Shown: piece after piece, positions 36,345-47,319 of the stretch
How positions within the stretch are numbered: the stretch's first letter is position 1
Layout of the letters: each line of letters starts with the position of its first letter
NCBI GenBank assembly: GCA_944470555.2
Contig: OX104128.1
Coordinates: 62,193,257 to 62,257,256, forward strand
Reading direction: 5' to 3'
DNA: 64,000 nucleotides
Source of the DNA: Heterobilharzia americana
Taxonomy: Eukaryota; Platyhelminthes; Trematoda; Strigeidida; Schistosomatidae
Made by a program: the position numbers and the translations under genes
Notes under the pieces: model-generated
Database searches by the model: none
The model's input: only the letters and a program-made list of their open reading frames with translations
What the model was told of the DNA's origin: nothing

Positions 36345-37190
36345 AGTTGAAAATAAAACAAATAAATACTGAGAGGCTATGTATAAAGTTAGGACGGTAA
36401 TTCTAGAATTAGAGTGATCCCCAGACACATGAATTAGCAAAAGAATGAATTTCAGTTAAAACAATCACCGAGTTCTACTCGTTGTTGATAACCTGTAAGC
36501 AGTTAAATAGAATGCAACGAAATACATTGTATACCCCAAATTTGTGGTCATAGCGCTAACTAAACATGTAAGTAAATTTTAATAAGAGTAATTAGTAACA
36601 CTAAACTCCACTATCTTATTTCTAACAGGCTTTTTTGGAGCAGATTTCAAGGACTGGTGATAGGAGTAGTAGAATGATATTGTATATTACGAAATCGACC
36701 ATACACTATAAATTAGATTAAAGATATACAATGACTAGAAAACAAAAATTATACGTACAAAGTGGGAAAAATTAGTGTCGAAGACTATGAAGAAAAATCT
36801 CCTGATGTGTAAAACATATGCATACACAATCCTACTAAGTATAATGGATACCCCACATACACCTATGAAATAATGACATATACGGAGGAGTTCATGCACA
36901 TCTAGGTAGCTTATGGAAAGCCAATTGCTTTTATCACATATCTTACAATCAGATAATGATGCCTAGTTAAATAACTATTGAAAACAAAGAAGAATTAGAG
37001 AGCTGTATAATCTTATCAATAAACTGCCTATTTGGTTCACTCACTGACCCCCAATCTGAAATTTTAAGTTTTCATGAGAAAAACGTTTAAATTTAAGCCA
37101 GTATACAGGAAATTATAATGCTTAGTGTTAAATTCAAACAGATAATACTAATAATAATAATAAGTAGATTAACCATTGAAAAGGTAATTA
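36345..37190. other. Intronic DNA just beyond the donor of exon g
   Basis: An AAT-type run at 37146-37161 near the donor of RALGAPB exon g; otherwise nothing recognised. Confidence 0.4.
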
Positions 37191-37196
37191 ATTTAC

Positions 37197-37661
37197 CATT
37201 GAAATCTTGTTTAATCCCTGTTACACAGGCTTCAAAAAGCCATGCACCAAATAGTTGTAACAAAGAGTTGATCTCTGGTCTATGAGGGTTTAGAATAATA
37301 TGAGAATCTGTTGACAACCAGGTTGTAGCTAAACTCCGTAAATGTTCAACATGTGGATTTTTCTTAGTCAGAAAAGATAATAAGAGTGGAGCAGTACTTA
37401 ACTTCTGATTAGACGACTGTCCACTAAACGAAATATTCGATGACGGTGAAGATACTTGAGAACTTGCAGTTTGTGACGGTTGAAAGGTATTTGTTAAAGA
37501 TGCATTAATTTCATTCGGAGTTAAAGAACTGCTAGTATGCGAAATATGCTGATATCCTGAAGTGTTATTGATTGGAGCAAATCCAGACTTCGAGCCTCCA
37601 GATGTTCCAGCAGAAGCAAGTATTCCAGCAGATGTGACAACGCTTGCTAATCTAGATTTTC
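37197..37661 (-). CDS. RALGAPB: RALGAPB homologue, exon g (linker plus LFGAWLFEA block)
   Basis: The largest exon in the window (465 nt). The acceptor is TATTAATATAG. The exon begins with two bases completing a Gly codon, followed by KSRLASVVTSAG. Most of it is a low-complexity Ser/Thr/Asn/Gln-rich linker, the expected character of this segment in the family. The 3' part is the conserved block RPEINSLLQLFGAWLFEACV, parallel to vertebrate [20 protein letters not shown]. It ends AATG|GTAAAT in phase 1. The next intron, to 15605, is 21.6 kb and is the longest in the window. Confidence 0.9.
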
Positions 37662-37849
37662 CTATATTAATACGACAAAATAAATTGAAATATTTTTGAA
37701 AAATCAAGGTTAGATTACACTTAGTTCAAATAAAACATGGAAAAGAAATACAAAACATGATAAACCTTGATTCGTTCTTAGACTAACTAACCATATTATG
37801 TTGAGGTAACCAAGATATAAAAGAAATACATTGTTTATATATTTTAAGG

Positions 37850-38190
37850 TTAATGGGGATTTTATGTTTAAGGTAGCATCCATCACGGACTGACATCAAT
37901 TGAAGAACCATTGGAAACCTGGGAACAAAGGACAGCCATTTTTTTCCGGGTGATAGCCCCGCTTTATCGCGAATTGCTAGAAGTAGGAAACTGTGTACCC
38001 AGTAGTTGAACGACAAACGCATTCGCTGTGGGACGTGAAAGAGACTTAAGTTCGATTTCTAGCCGGGTTGTTGGCACAGACTGCTAAAAAGTCCCCTACT
38101 AGGACGAAGCAACTGTTCAGTGCTCCCAGGTTTTAAATGGTCCCCCAATTGATGTCATTTTGTGATGAATGCCATCTTAAACATTGTTTA
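37850..38190. repeat. F2 element, decayed
   Basis: Left arm TTTAAGGTAGCATCCATCAC, right arm GTGATGAATGCCATCTTAAA. The plus hammerhead near 38083-38125 has CTAAAAAG and GAAG and should be dead; the minus one is deleted. Confidence 0.6.
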
Positions 38191-38369
38191 TAGTTAAAAC
38201 ACAGTCTTTTCGAAGTTGTTAACATTTGCGTTGATGATCCTAAAGGCTTAGACAACGCAGAAAAGTGAAGTGATATACAAGTGTTATCTAGAAGAAAGGT
38301 GTTGAGCAATTATTGCTTCAGAAAAATAACTCAGAATAATAGTGAGTCTAGTATAATTGCTTGTATTGT

Positions 38370-38740
38370 ACCGTCGTTGACTGGATAGAATTGATCGGTC
38401 TCTATTGGCATATAGGTTCCTATGCAGATACCTCGATATTACCTGTGTTCTAATTAGAGCAATGATGGACAGTGGCTGCCAGTGGAACCCTGCTTCTCAG
38501 TGAGAGATGGTGTTCCCATTGAGATTCGGACTCGGAAGCGATCGCTTTAAAAGCCAGAGCGTTATCCACTACACCACCGAGCCAACTGCCCTGGTGTTTG
38601 AAGCGATCGCTCCCGAGTCCGAATCCCGGTAGGAACAACATCACTCACTGGGAGACAGGTACATCCAGCTGACTAGTCCCAAACAGGACTAAATATGCAT
38701 CTTGGATTCCACTGCTAGCCACTATCCATTATTACTATAA
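38370..38740. repeat. F1 element with unique block, inverted arms
   Basis: Unique block (ATAGGTTCCTATGCAGATAC), then the reversed distal arm (GATGGACAGTGGCTGCCAGT) with its hammerhead deleted. Next come reversed and forward tRNA-like heads (38546-38580 and 38590-38630; AGTCCGAATCCCGG). The plus hammerhead 38663-38707 is mutated (CTGACTAG, CTAAA). Confidence 0.7.
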
Positions 38741-38744
38741 TTAT

Positions 38745-39275
38745 GAGTCTAGTTCCAAAGAACTACTGGATCAGCTTAGTAACATAGTTTTGATAAACTT
38801 TATGCAGTAACAAGCGACATCTTTGACAAAAAATAGCAATTATAATAAGAACACAAATACCATTCGCCTTAACAACTGAATTCACTAACAGAGCCAAGAA
38901 CTTTGCAAATATGCATAAAAGTAGAAATTTTTTCAGGACCGAGAAGACTAAACATCACATATTCTTAAGGGCACGGTTTGAGAGCATCCACGTTGAAGTG
39001 ACCTTCTACACACCGCTGAATATGACAAAGATTGGTCAAAAACACTTAGTTTAATAGTTGACTACATCAGGAACAAAAATGAATCTTTTTTGTATCATCT
39101 TCCCCCCTCACCTATCCAAAAATGTGTTGGGACCAAACACCTAGTTAGTGACACCAATAATTGAGGGATATCTTCCATCGAATAGTATAAGGCAACGTAA
39201 GATATCACAAGGCATAAAGGCCATACCATGAATCCAATTTAATAGGATTTCATTAATAACTGAAATTTATTCCCC
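38745..39275. other. Intronic DNA, nothing recognised
   Basis: No frame or known repeat. Confidence 0.4.
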
Positions 39276-39284
39276 GTGGAGCTG

Positions 39285-39460
39285 TGGCTCAGTGGTTTGG
39301 GGAGATGATTATCCGCCAATGAGTCAGGGGTTCAAGCCCCGCTTCACCTGCTTGAACAACCAGGTGGCACCACTAGTCCTCTCACAATAGATGTGGCTCA
39401 TTGCCTATTGCATGGTGTGCACAAGGTGGTTGAGTGCGTTAAATGCCTAGATTATGGACA
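39285..39460 (+). repeat. tRNA-headed short element (F4)
   Basis: Box A-like TGTGGCTCAGTGGTTTGG and box B-like GGGGTTCAAGCCCCGC are well kept. The body CACCACTAGTCCTCTC to AAGGTGGTTGAGTGCGTT matches the copy at 30745-30915. Confidence 0.65.
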
Positions 39461-39464
39461 ACAG

Positions 39465-40100
39465 TTACTTTGCCAGAACACTTAGAGAACAGACAAAAAC
39501 AGCGCATTAATCACGGAATAATTACGTAAAAAGCAGTAATGCAGTATATCAAATAATGCAAGTTGGTGTTTAAAGTAAACTCTTGGTAACGCCTAGCAGT
39601 AAAATTTAAGATATATGTTTTGTCCTACTTTCAAATCATCAGTGAAAAGTAACTGACATTCCATTCAATGATAATCTTTCTGCTCAAACTAAGACCCAGC
39701 ACTCATCACTTCAAAGGTCGAAACGCTACTCACTGACCCGTAGGTAAATGAAAATCATATTTTGAGTGATAGCGATTAGATATTATTTAGACTTTGTGTT
39801 TCCCTGATGTTTATTTTACTGGTCCAAATTGATCAGAATCCTAATATGTATGTTCCGATACATTACAATAGTAGATCAAACTACCTTCAAATGACAGAAA
39901 ATACACCTAATAGAAAAAAATACAACTACTTACTGCTCGCCTTTTCCGTAGAAAAACTACCTGCGGCTACACGTGACCCAGTGTGAACACTTGAAACGCC
40001 CACAACTAGCGATTTTCTGATTTCTGTTTGAATATAATAAAAGTAACAAATTAGATTTGTAAACAATCGCGAAAAAAGCGTGTCAATTCATGTTAGTTCA
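39465..40100. other. Intronic DNA, nothing recognised
   Basis: AT-rich, no frame or family noticed. Confidence 0.4.
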
Positions 40101-40104
40101 ATTT

Positions 40105-40420
40105 GGAGGTTTGTGAAGACTTGTTCATTGATTTTCGGGTTGGTATTCATCATGGACTGACATAAGTTAAGAAACAATAGAAACCTGGGAGTACTAGACA
40201 GCTGTTTCGTCCCAGTCAGGGACTCCCCAAGAGTGCGCACACATGATCCCACTAGGGATCGAACCCGCGACCTCCATGTTCCGCGGCCAGGACGTTACCA
40301 CTGAGCCAAAGGGTTGGGTCCTAATGGTCCACATTCCCTAATTCTGTCAGTTCACGATATAGCGCGACCTTCATCCAATGTAGTCATTGAGTAACTGTTC
40401 TCATGTTCGATTTGGTTGGC
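40105..40420 (-). repeat. F2 element, one arm
   Basis: Begins CAATTTGGAGGTTTGTGAAG, the same terminus as 4610. The reversed B box is intact (complement of GGATCGAACCCGCGACC). The minus hammerhead at 40193-40236 has core TTGGGGAG and should be inactive. The right arm is missing. Confidence 0.65.
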
Positions 40421-40544
40421 TTATGTTGATTATGTTTATGTATCCAATGACCCTTAACTGAAACACATATAAGCAGAAAAATCGCTCTCACGAAAAGCAG
40501 CAAACAGAAATAAACAATGTACATCATATAGTGTTATTGCTTGT

Positions 40545-40905
40545 ATTACACCGTCGTTGATTGGATCTAATGATCAGTCTCTGTTGGCATATGGGCTCCT
40601 ATGCGGATGCCTCGATGTTGCCTGTCTTTTTAACTATGTGTAGTAATGATAGGCAGTGGCTAGCAGTGGAATCCAGGATGTGCAACAACAGGAAGCAATA
40701 ACACTAAACCTATACCCGTCGCACAAGAAGTGGCTATCGTTGCTCGGTGGTGTAGTGGAGAACACTCTGGTGTTCGAAGCGATCGCTCCTGAGTCCGAGT
40801 CCCGGTGGGGACAACACTCACTGAGAGGCAGGTACATCCAGCTAACCAGTCCCAAATAAGACGAAATGTGCATCCTGGACTCCACTACTGGCCACTGCCC
40901 ATCAT
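40545..40905. repeat. F1 element with unique block, inverted arms
   Basis: Unique block (ATATGGGCTCCTATGCGGAT), a short reversed arm (GGCAGTGGCTAGCAGTGGAA) cut inside the ribozyme, then a forward head with clean B-box (GAGTCCGAGTCCCGG). The plus hammerhead 40836-40880 has lost core bases (CTAACCAG). Confidence 0.7.
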
Positions 40906-41104
40906 TACCATATAAATGTACATCATGCTTCTAAAACAGAACAGAATTATTTGCAGTTACATGAATATTTCTACAGGTTCGAAAGGGGACTTGTAGCAGA
41001 AGTTCAATTTAAAGTTACATAAAATCACTGATTCCATTGATTTTAAAATGATCTACATGCAGTATTAATCTTTTAAAAAATATCTGGTTTTCATTGTTTG
41101 ATAC

Positions 41105-41270
41105 TTGGCCTAATGGATAGCGCTTCGGTGTTTGAAGCGATGGGTGTTGAATTCCAGTCTAAATACGAACAACACTTACTGCGGTATAGCTACATCCATC
41201 TCATGAGCGTAAAATAGGAGGAAACGAGCATCCTGAATTCCACTGCTAGACATCAAGAAGAATATCTACT
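41105..41270 (+). repeat. F1 single monomer
   Basis: Forward head (TTGGCCTAATGGATAGCGC) and a plus hammerhead 41194-41237 with CTCATGAG and an ATC cleavage triplet. G5 is lost. No reversed partner beside it. Confidence 0.65.
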
Positions 41271-41670
41271 TTTCATATACAATAAGTTGAAGGTCGGAGT
41301 ATAAGATTAGCAGAAATAAGCATCCATTCAGTTCATGAATTTTATAAATTTAAACACAACGATACTTTTATTCTAATCTGTTTATTTCTAAAATCAGATG
41401 GTTAGGGATTCAAGATAACATGATGGAAAATCGATATATTCAGGCCTTACCTTAGTAAATCTTGATTGTTTCTATCTCCTTCATCATTTGTTTAATTATA
41501 AGTTCTGATATCAGTATGTTCATTCACTTGTCTTAACTTCTGTCTTATTGTATGATGTTGTGAACTGATACTCACCTTTTGTACTACTGCTAATATCTGT
41601 GTTACACAGTTGATAAATTTAATGATTCATTTTAAAAACAAAATGAAAATTACGTTTCACATCTACTCAC

Positions 41671-41927
41671 CATCATCATAATTTCCAAAATTTGAATCAG
41701 GGGTATATCTATGAAACAAATTATTCGAAGAATAACCTTGAAATATTCGACCAATAGGACCATAAAGTTCTGGAATAACACCAATATAAGGATCGATAGC
41801 AATTGTAAGACTTGGTTGAATCCCTAAAAATCCATCTACAATCATTGATAGACCACGTAGAGCTTGGTGATATATGTAGGGTAGGTAAAGACATGTCCAT
41901 CGAATTCTATCATAATGAGAATATTTT
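41671..41927 (-). CDS. RALGAPB: RALGAPB homologue, exon f
   Basis: 257-nt exon (acceptor TATTTTCTTTTAG, donor GTGAGT). The first base completes a Lys codon with exon e. It encodes LYLPYIYHQALRGLSMIVDG and FLGIQPSLT, matching vertebrate [20 protein letters not shown] and AFLGISRP. The remainder (GVIPELYGPIGRIFQGYSSN and TPDSNFGNYDDG) looks like a linker, consistent with the variable Ser/Pro-rich region at this place in the vertebrate protein. It ends in phase 1. Confidence 0.9.
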
Positions 41928-42331
41928 CTAAAAGAAAATAATTTTTTAAAAAAGAAATATGATTGAGACGGTAAAAAATCGATTTTCATTTCCACTCTAA
42001 CCAGGAATACAAATGGTGCAGAGGCTTATCGTAGTACTGAGGTTGATCGAAACGTTGCACCTGTATATAATCTCTGTATTGTTTATTGGATCGACAAATG
42101 TAATGGAACAGTTGGCTAAGCGTATACAATAGAACAAAGTTATGAAGAGAGAAAAAGAAGTCAATATTCATGATGATATAATGATTGTAACAAGCATATT
42201 TAGATATAAAAAAAAATAATAATATTCTACAGTGTTTTTATGAATAGGGATCTTTCAAATATCATGCTTATTGCCTTTTACGTGGAAGAAAAAAGTAAGG
42301 AAAAAGAGTATAGGGAAAAGACCTTGGTACT

Positions 42332-42600
42332 GTGGTAGATTGTACTTCCATTTTAGTCTGTTTATTAGAATTGTCATACAGACCTTCTAATGTGTTACCA
42401 TACAAAGAAGGCATCTCAGAAGTGTTACGACGAATTCCTAGTAAGGCTGAGATTCGAGCAGCATTCCAACCAATAAACTCGCTTAGAAACAAGCTTTATA
42501 GGTTTAAAGACACTATTGATTCAGATTAGACAGAATTTAGTTTACTAAATCGCTTGCAATTTGAAAGCTATGTGGAAAGAAACCTGCATAACCATATTAG
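42332..42600 (+). mobile_element. Penelope-like element fragment
   Basis: Plus frame reads LPYKEGISEVLRRIPSKAEI, then AFQPINSLRNKLYRFKDTID, a stop, and TEFSLLNRLQFESYVERNL. The INSLRNKLYRFKD stretch matches TNSLRDKLYRFKD in the Penelope copy at 26.9 kb. SYVERN sits where SYVGET of the GIY-YIG motif is expected. It runs straight into the next retrotransposon. Confidence 0.7.
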
Positions 42601-44670
42601 GAAGGAAGAAGAAAGAAGATAAGGAATGGATCTCCACAGATACATGGAAGCTGATAGAGCAGGGAGAGGAGGATGGTGAAGCAGGAGATAAACCAGTGCA
42701 AGGATGAACAGCGAGAAGAGGAACTGAGTACAACGTATAAAACACTAACCTGGACAAAGAAGTGAAGGAGCGTGCGCGGAAAGACAAAAGACACTTCTAC
42801 GAAACACTTCCAAGTGAAGTAGAACAGGCTGCTGGTAGGGGAGATAGAGACCTGACAACATTGTATCAAATAACCAGGTTACTATCTGAGAGGGAATAGA
42901 TCAACACAGATGAAACCAATAAAAGATGATGAAGGAAATTTAATTACGAAAGAAGAGAAACAAAGGAAACGATGGGCTGGCCACCTCAAAAAGCTCTTGA
43001 ATCGACTACCACCACCACCTGCACTTCGTGCACAAATACCACCTACACCCCAGCCACAGAAACACCAGCAAACACAAATCCTCCAACAAAAGTCGAAGTC
43101 CTGAACGCCATAAATCCACTGAGATGTGGGAAAGCAGCAGGACCAAATGGAATCCCGCCACAAGCACTGAGAGCAGACGCGGAGACAACAGCGGACATGT
43201 TCACACCACTATTGCAGAAGGTCTGGAAGGAAGGGAAGGTACCTGCAGATTGGAAGAAGGGCTACCTCGTCAAACTCTCAAAGAAGAAAGACCTAAGCCT
43301 TTGCAAGAATCATGCTCCACTCCTGTCCACCCAGAGCAAGCAAAATATCGGGCTGCATCATCTTGGAGAGACTAAATGATGCACTGGATTCAAACTTACG
43401 ACCGGAACAAGCTGGCTGGCTTCAGGAAGTACAAATCATGTGCGGACCAAATTGCAGCGCTACACTACGCATCCTCATAGAACAGACTACAGAATGGCAG
43501 TCAACTCAACTTCATCGACTTTGAAAAGGCCTTTGACAGCGTCGACCGAGAGCTAATTTGGAAACTGCTTCAATGCTACGGAATACCACAAACCTTTATC
43601 AACCTCATTCAACAACTATATGAAGATGATACATGCCAAGTAATTCACAATGGAAAGCTCAGTGATGCTTTTGAAGTGAAGTGAAGATAGGAGTAAAAGA
43701 AGGTTGCCTACTATCACCCATGATCTCCCTGATTGTAGTAGACTGGACCATGCAACAAACAGTGAGGAGCGAGAAGAGGGAGATACGCTGGACCACAGAA
43801 GAGAACCTAGAAGACTTGGATTTCGCCGATGACCTGTGTCTAATGTCACACAAACTTGAAGATCTACAGGCGAAAACTTACAAGTTGACAGAAGAGGCAG
43901 GGCAGAACAGCGAAGACGGGACTTCAAGTGAACGTACAGAAGACAGAGGTGATGAAGATACTCAACCAACAACGACAACAACAAGCTCCAATCACCATCA
44001 ACGAGAGAAACTTAAAGGAAGTTGTCTCTTTCACCTATCTAGGTAGCACAGTTTCAACTACAGGCGCCACAGGCACACACGAGGACGTCAAAGCAGCCAG
44101 GATAGGAAAGACAGCAAGACAGGAGTTCATTAGCCTGAAACCATTGTGGAGATCTGCACTCAGCACAAAGCGTGAACAAGATCCGGATTTTCAACACCAA
44201 CGTCAAGTCAGTGCTTCTTTGTGATGGTTGAGAGACTTGGTCCGTTACGAAAGGCATTTCCAACAAACTACAGACATTCATCAACAACTGCCACCTACAC
44301 TGGCTCGTTACTGAAGATCAGATGGCCAGAATAAAAAGAATAAGCAACAACGAACTGTGGGAACGAACCAACCAAGAACCTATCACCCAACAAATATGCT
44401 CTGGAAGGAAGTGGAGATCGATTGAGCATACACTGAGAAGGCTGACTGGGGATATCATACGCCAGGCACTCGAGTGGAACCCAGATGGGAAGCGACGAGT
44501 TGGGCGTTCTATCTGAGGGTGACATGGAGGAAATCATGCGAGGAGGAAATGAGAGCTTGTGGGCTGTCGTGGAACCAGGTTCAAGTAACTTCAGAGAACA
44601 GAGTGCGCTGGAGACGTGCTACTGAAGCTCTATGTTCCATTAGGAACCCAAGGGATAAATAATAATAATA
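42590..44670 (+). mobile_element. Second-lineage non-LTR retrotransposon, 5'-truncated, recent-looking
   Basis: Coding pieces in order: EVKERARKDKRHFYETL, NLITKEEKQRKRWAGHLKKL, CGKAAGPNGIPPQALRAD, DWKKGYLVKLSKKKDLSLC. RT motif A follows in FIDFEKAFDSVDRELIW (43510-43560), then GVKEGCLLSPM, the catalytic box LDFADDLCLMSH (43816-43851), FTYLGSTVSTTG (44030-44065) and NTNVKS-type DNA. It ends at AATAATAATAA (44660). Only a few frameshifts and stops separate the pieces, and both catalytic Asp boxes survive, so it is younger than the RTE copies. Lineage (RTE-X, CR1 or Jockey-like) not resolved. Confidence 0.8.
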
Positions 44671-44674
44671 AATC

Positions 44675-46475
44675 CCTTGCAATGACTGTGAGGTTAAATA
44701 CATAGATCAAAGTAGTCGACTAGGGTCAATTAGAATGATAAAGAATAAAAATTTAGCTAAATCAAGATTAAAAGGTCCTAATAAAGTAAGAAATTTAGAA
44801 AAAAAACTCGACTATAGCTATGCACCTAATTGTATACTCACACAACAGGGTGGGATAGAGCTACAATATTAAAACTAACTTAGTTGGGTGGAGGGAGAGA
44901 TTGATAACCAAATCTTTGTTTATCGAATGAGTACCAAATACATGCAATAGTAATGATTCTACACCTGTCTCAGATATACAGAAAATATTACTACCCTTAT
45001 CACAACGAAAAAAAGAAGACTATAACTACATAAACCATGTCTCAAAGTTATAGAGTTACGTGATATGAATATGGACAATAAATCGTATTCGAAATGTAAT
45101 CCAGTGAATAATGCTGTTTCACTGTGTAACAATTAGAATAAACAGACTAAAATGTACAGACAAAGAGGATCAGAAGTTTATGATGATCACGAAAGAGTGA
45201 CTGTACTTCCAGTGTGCAGCTGACTGATAGATACACTAAGGCTGATAACACTAACATCTAGAGAGAAAAACTGAATCATAGAAGACTGACAAAGGTATTC
45301 GTTGAAAACTGGTTACACATCAGACTTCTCTTGAAGTATCTGTCTTTATGAGTTCATTATGTCCTCTAAAGAACCTCATAGCAGGTAACGAAAGCTACCA
45401 GATAGTTAGAATGTGAATAATGAGATATGTTGGATACTTGAAGCAAATATCCCACCGCTGTCATATGTCAGTAAAAGCAATGTGACAACACGGTCCACAG
45501 ACCCGACGTAAAGTATTATAATATTTTACACTATAACACCAGCATTTTCAGCCTTAATATCCTTTAATTTACTTTTCTGGGATGGTGGGGTTTGACATGA
45601 CAAGCCATCAAGCCAATTTGAATCAACTGAGTCAATGAGATAAACAATTTGCACCACGATATCAAGATTTCAGTTGTTGACTAAATGCAGGGAAGCAATA
45701 ACATGATTATCACTAGTTTCTCTTCACAGTTGTATTTGGTGTGTACTTAAGTGAGAGCTATTTCGACTCGACACAATGAACTATTATGCAAAACAACTAC
45801 ACCTTATCAACAAAGCGACCATTCCAGTAATTTTCAGGTTAATTTGTATAAGAATCACAGTTGATAAGACTGTAATCTAGTTGATTTCGATAAAACACCA
45901 ATACATACTGCATTTAACGCACAACTACTGGAAAGTGTTTCTGTGAATTCCTAAACTTTGGTTGCTCACTTTACACGATTCATTAAGAAATAAAAAATTC
46001 CTTTGAGTTTCAAAATCGTACTAGTGAGCAGTAGTATACTGAGTAGTAGTCATGGATTACAGAGAAAATAAGCCACTAGTAGATAATGATGGCATCGCAG
46101 CACTCTTTCATAAAATGAAATAACTTTCAAAAATCAGATATTCGGGTTCTAATGTAACTCGATGAACTGACAAAAAAATTAACGAATGAACTGAAAGTGG
46201 TAACGTAATCTAATATACCAAGAAAGGAACTTTTTATCGGTGATCCACCACAGTACTTAGTACTGTGGATAAGTCAAGAACTGGGAATAGATTTGTAAAC
46301 AGGTAAATATGCAAATATTCTTGCACTTTTGACTAAGAAAACTAATTAATTGTGATTGATAGTGCATTATATAACAGACAAGATCAACATAAAAATCAGC
46401 ACATCAAGTGAGAGAGCATTAAAATGACAGAGGAGAAAGCAATCACTGGTAGAAAGTCGTGATAAGATAACGAGG
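44675..46475. other. Intronic DNA, nothing recognised
   Basis: AT-rich 1.8 kb without frames over 60 codons. GTATTATAATATTTTACACT at 45512 resembles part of the RTE leader but is too short to call. Confidence 0.35.
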
Positions 46476-46479
46476 AATA

Positions 46480-47055
46480 AGGAAACGATTAATTCAGCAT
46501 GACAACTAAGGTGTAGAAACAACTGTACTATTGAGATCGATTCTGAGCCATGTCATCGAGGCTCTAATCACTAGTTTCTGTTGTTACATGGACCCCAACC
46601 TGGAAGTCCACATTTCTTATATGACTCAAATTAATGGTCAAAGATTTCATCCACTGATGTCATGTTTCAGCTGAACCACCTCTAACCTTTTCTGAGTCTG
46701 AACCCACTTCATCTAAGATTGCACGACAGGACAGGCGTTACACATGTCCCAGCTACCTGAATTGATGAAGGCTCACAACCTTACCAACTGACTTTCCTTT
46801 CCTCCCTACAACTCTCCACCTGACTTCTACATTACTGACGAAGTGAGAACACGATACATGGCCTTGGCTAAGAATGCAATGGTGATCGAACACTTGAAGC
46901 CCTTTCATATCTTCTACCTCCCCTATAGCCAAGTTCCATATCCATATAGTGGGACAGACGGAACTGCAGCACAGAACACTCGACCTTTAATAAACAATCA
47001 GATATCACTGTGGCGCTATAAATATTGTCAGTTGGCGAAAGCCAAGCGAACTTAT
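46480..47055 (-). mobile_element. RTE-like retrotransposon, 3' end fragment next to exon e
   Basis: Minus frame LLKVECSVLQFRLSHYMDME and downstream blocks (complement of CTCTAATCACTAGTTTCTG) are the family C-terminus and tail in decayed form. It ends about 40 bp from the splice donor of RALGAPB exon e. Confidence 0.7.
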
Positions 47056-47090
47056 ATATAACAAAGGGAACCAAAGTTGGTGCAACTTAC

Positions 47091-47241
47091 TTATACTCTT
47101 CAAAAATTGGTGTATTACATATTACCCGCTCATGGCTCAAATCTACAGGATTACCAATCAAATAAAGTGTACGAATCCAAGCTTCTTTTACATTTTCATT
47201 CGGCATATCGGATGGAATTGATTGGGTCGAAGGGATAAAAG
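47091..47241 (-). CDS. RALGAPB: RALGAPB homologue, exon e
   Basis: 151-nt exon between acceptor TTTCTGTAG and a consensus donor GTAAGT. The spliced reading is FIPSTQSIPSDMPNE, NVKEAWIRTLYLIGNPVDLS and HERVICNTPIFEEYK, parallel to vertebrate LIPPEMDNECVAQTWFRFL, MLSNPVDLSNPAI and STPKFQEQF. The NPVDLS motif is identical. It starts with two bases of a split codon and ends in phase 2. The exon is wedged between two RTE insertions: one ends about 40 bp beyond its donor, the other starts about 70 bp before its acceptor. Confidence 0.92.
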
Positions 47242-47319
47242 CTACAGAAACATAGAAGGGTTGAATAAAAGAAAGGCAATATATATCTCATGGAAAGTGG
47301 TGTTCACCAAAACTGACAC

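Noticed and set aside
42597..43188. Several minus-strand frames over 60-90 codons opposite the non-LTR element
   Set aside because: They are antisense shadows of the plus-strand reverse transcriptase coding region.
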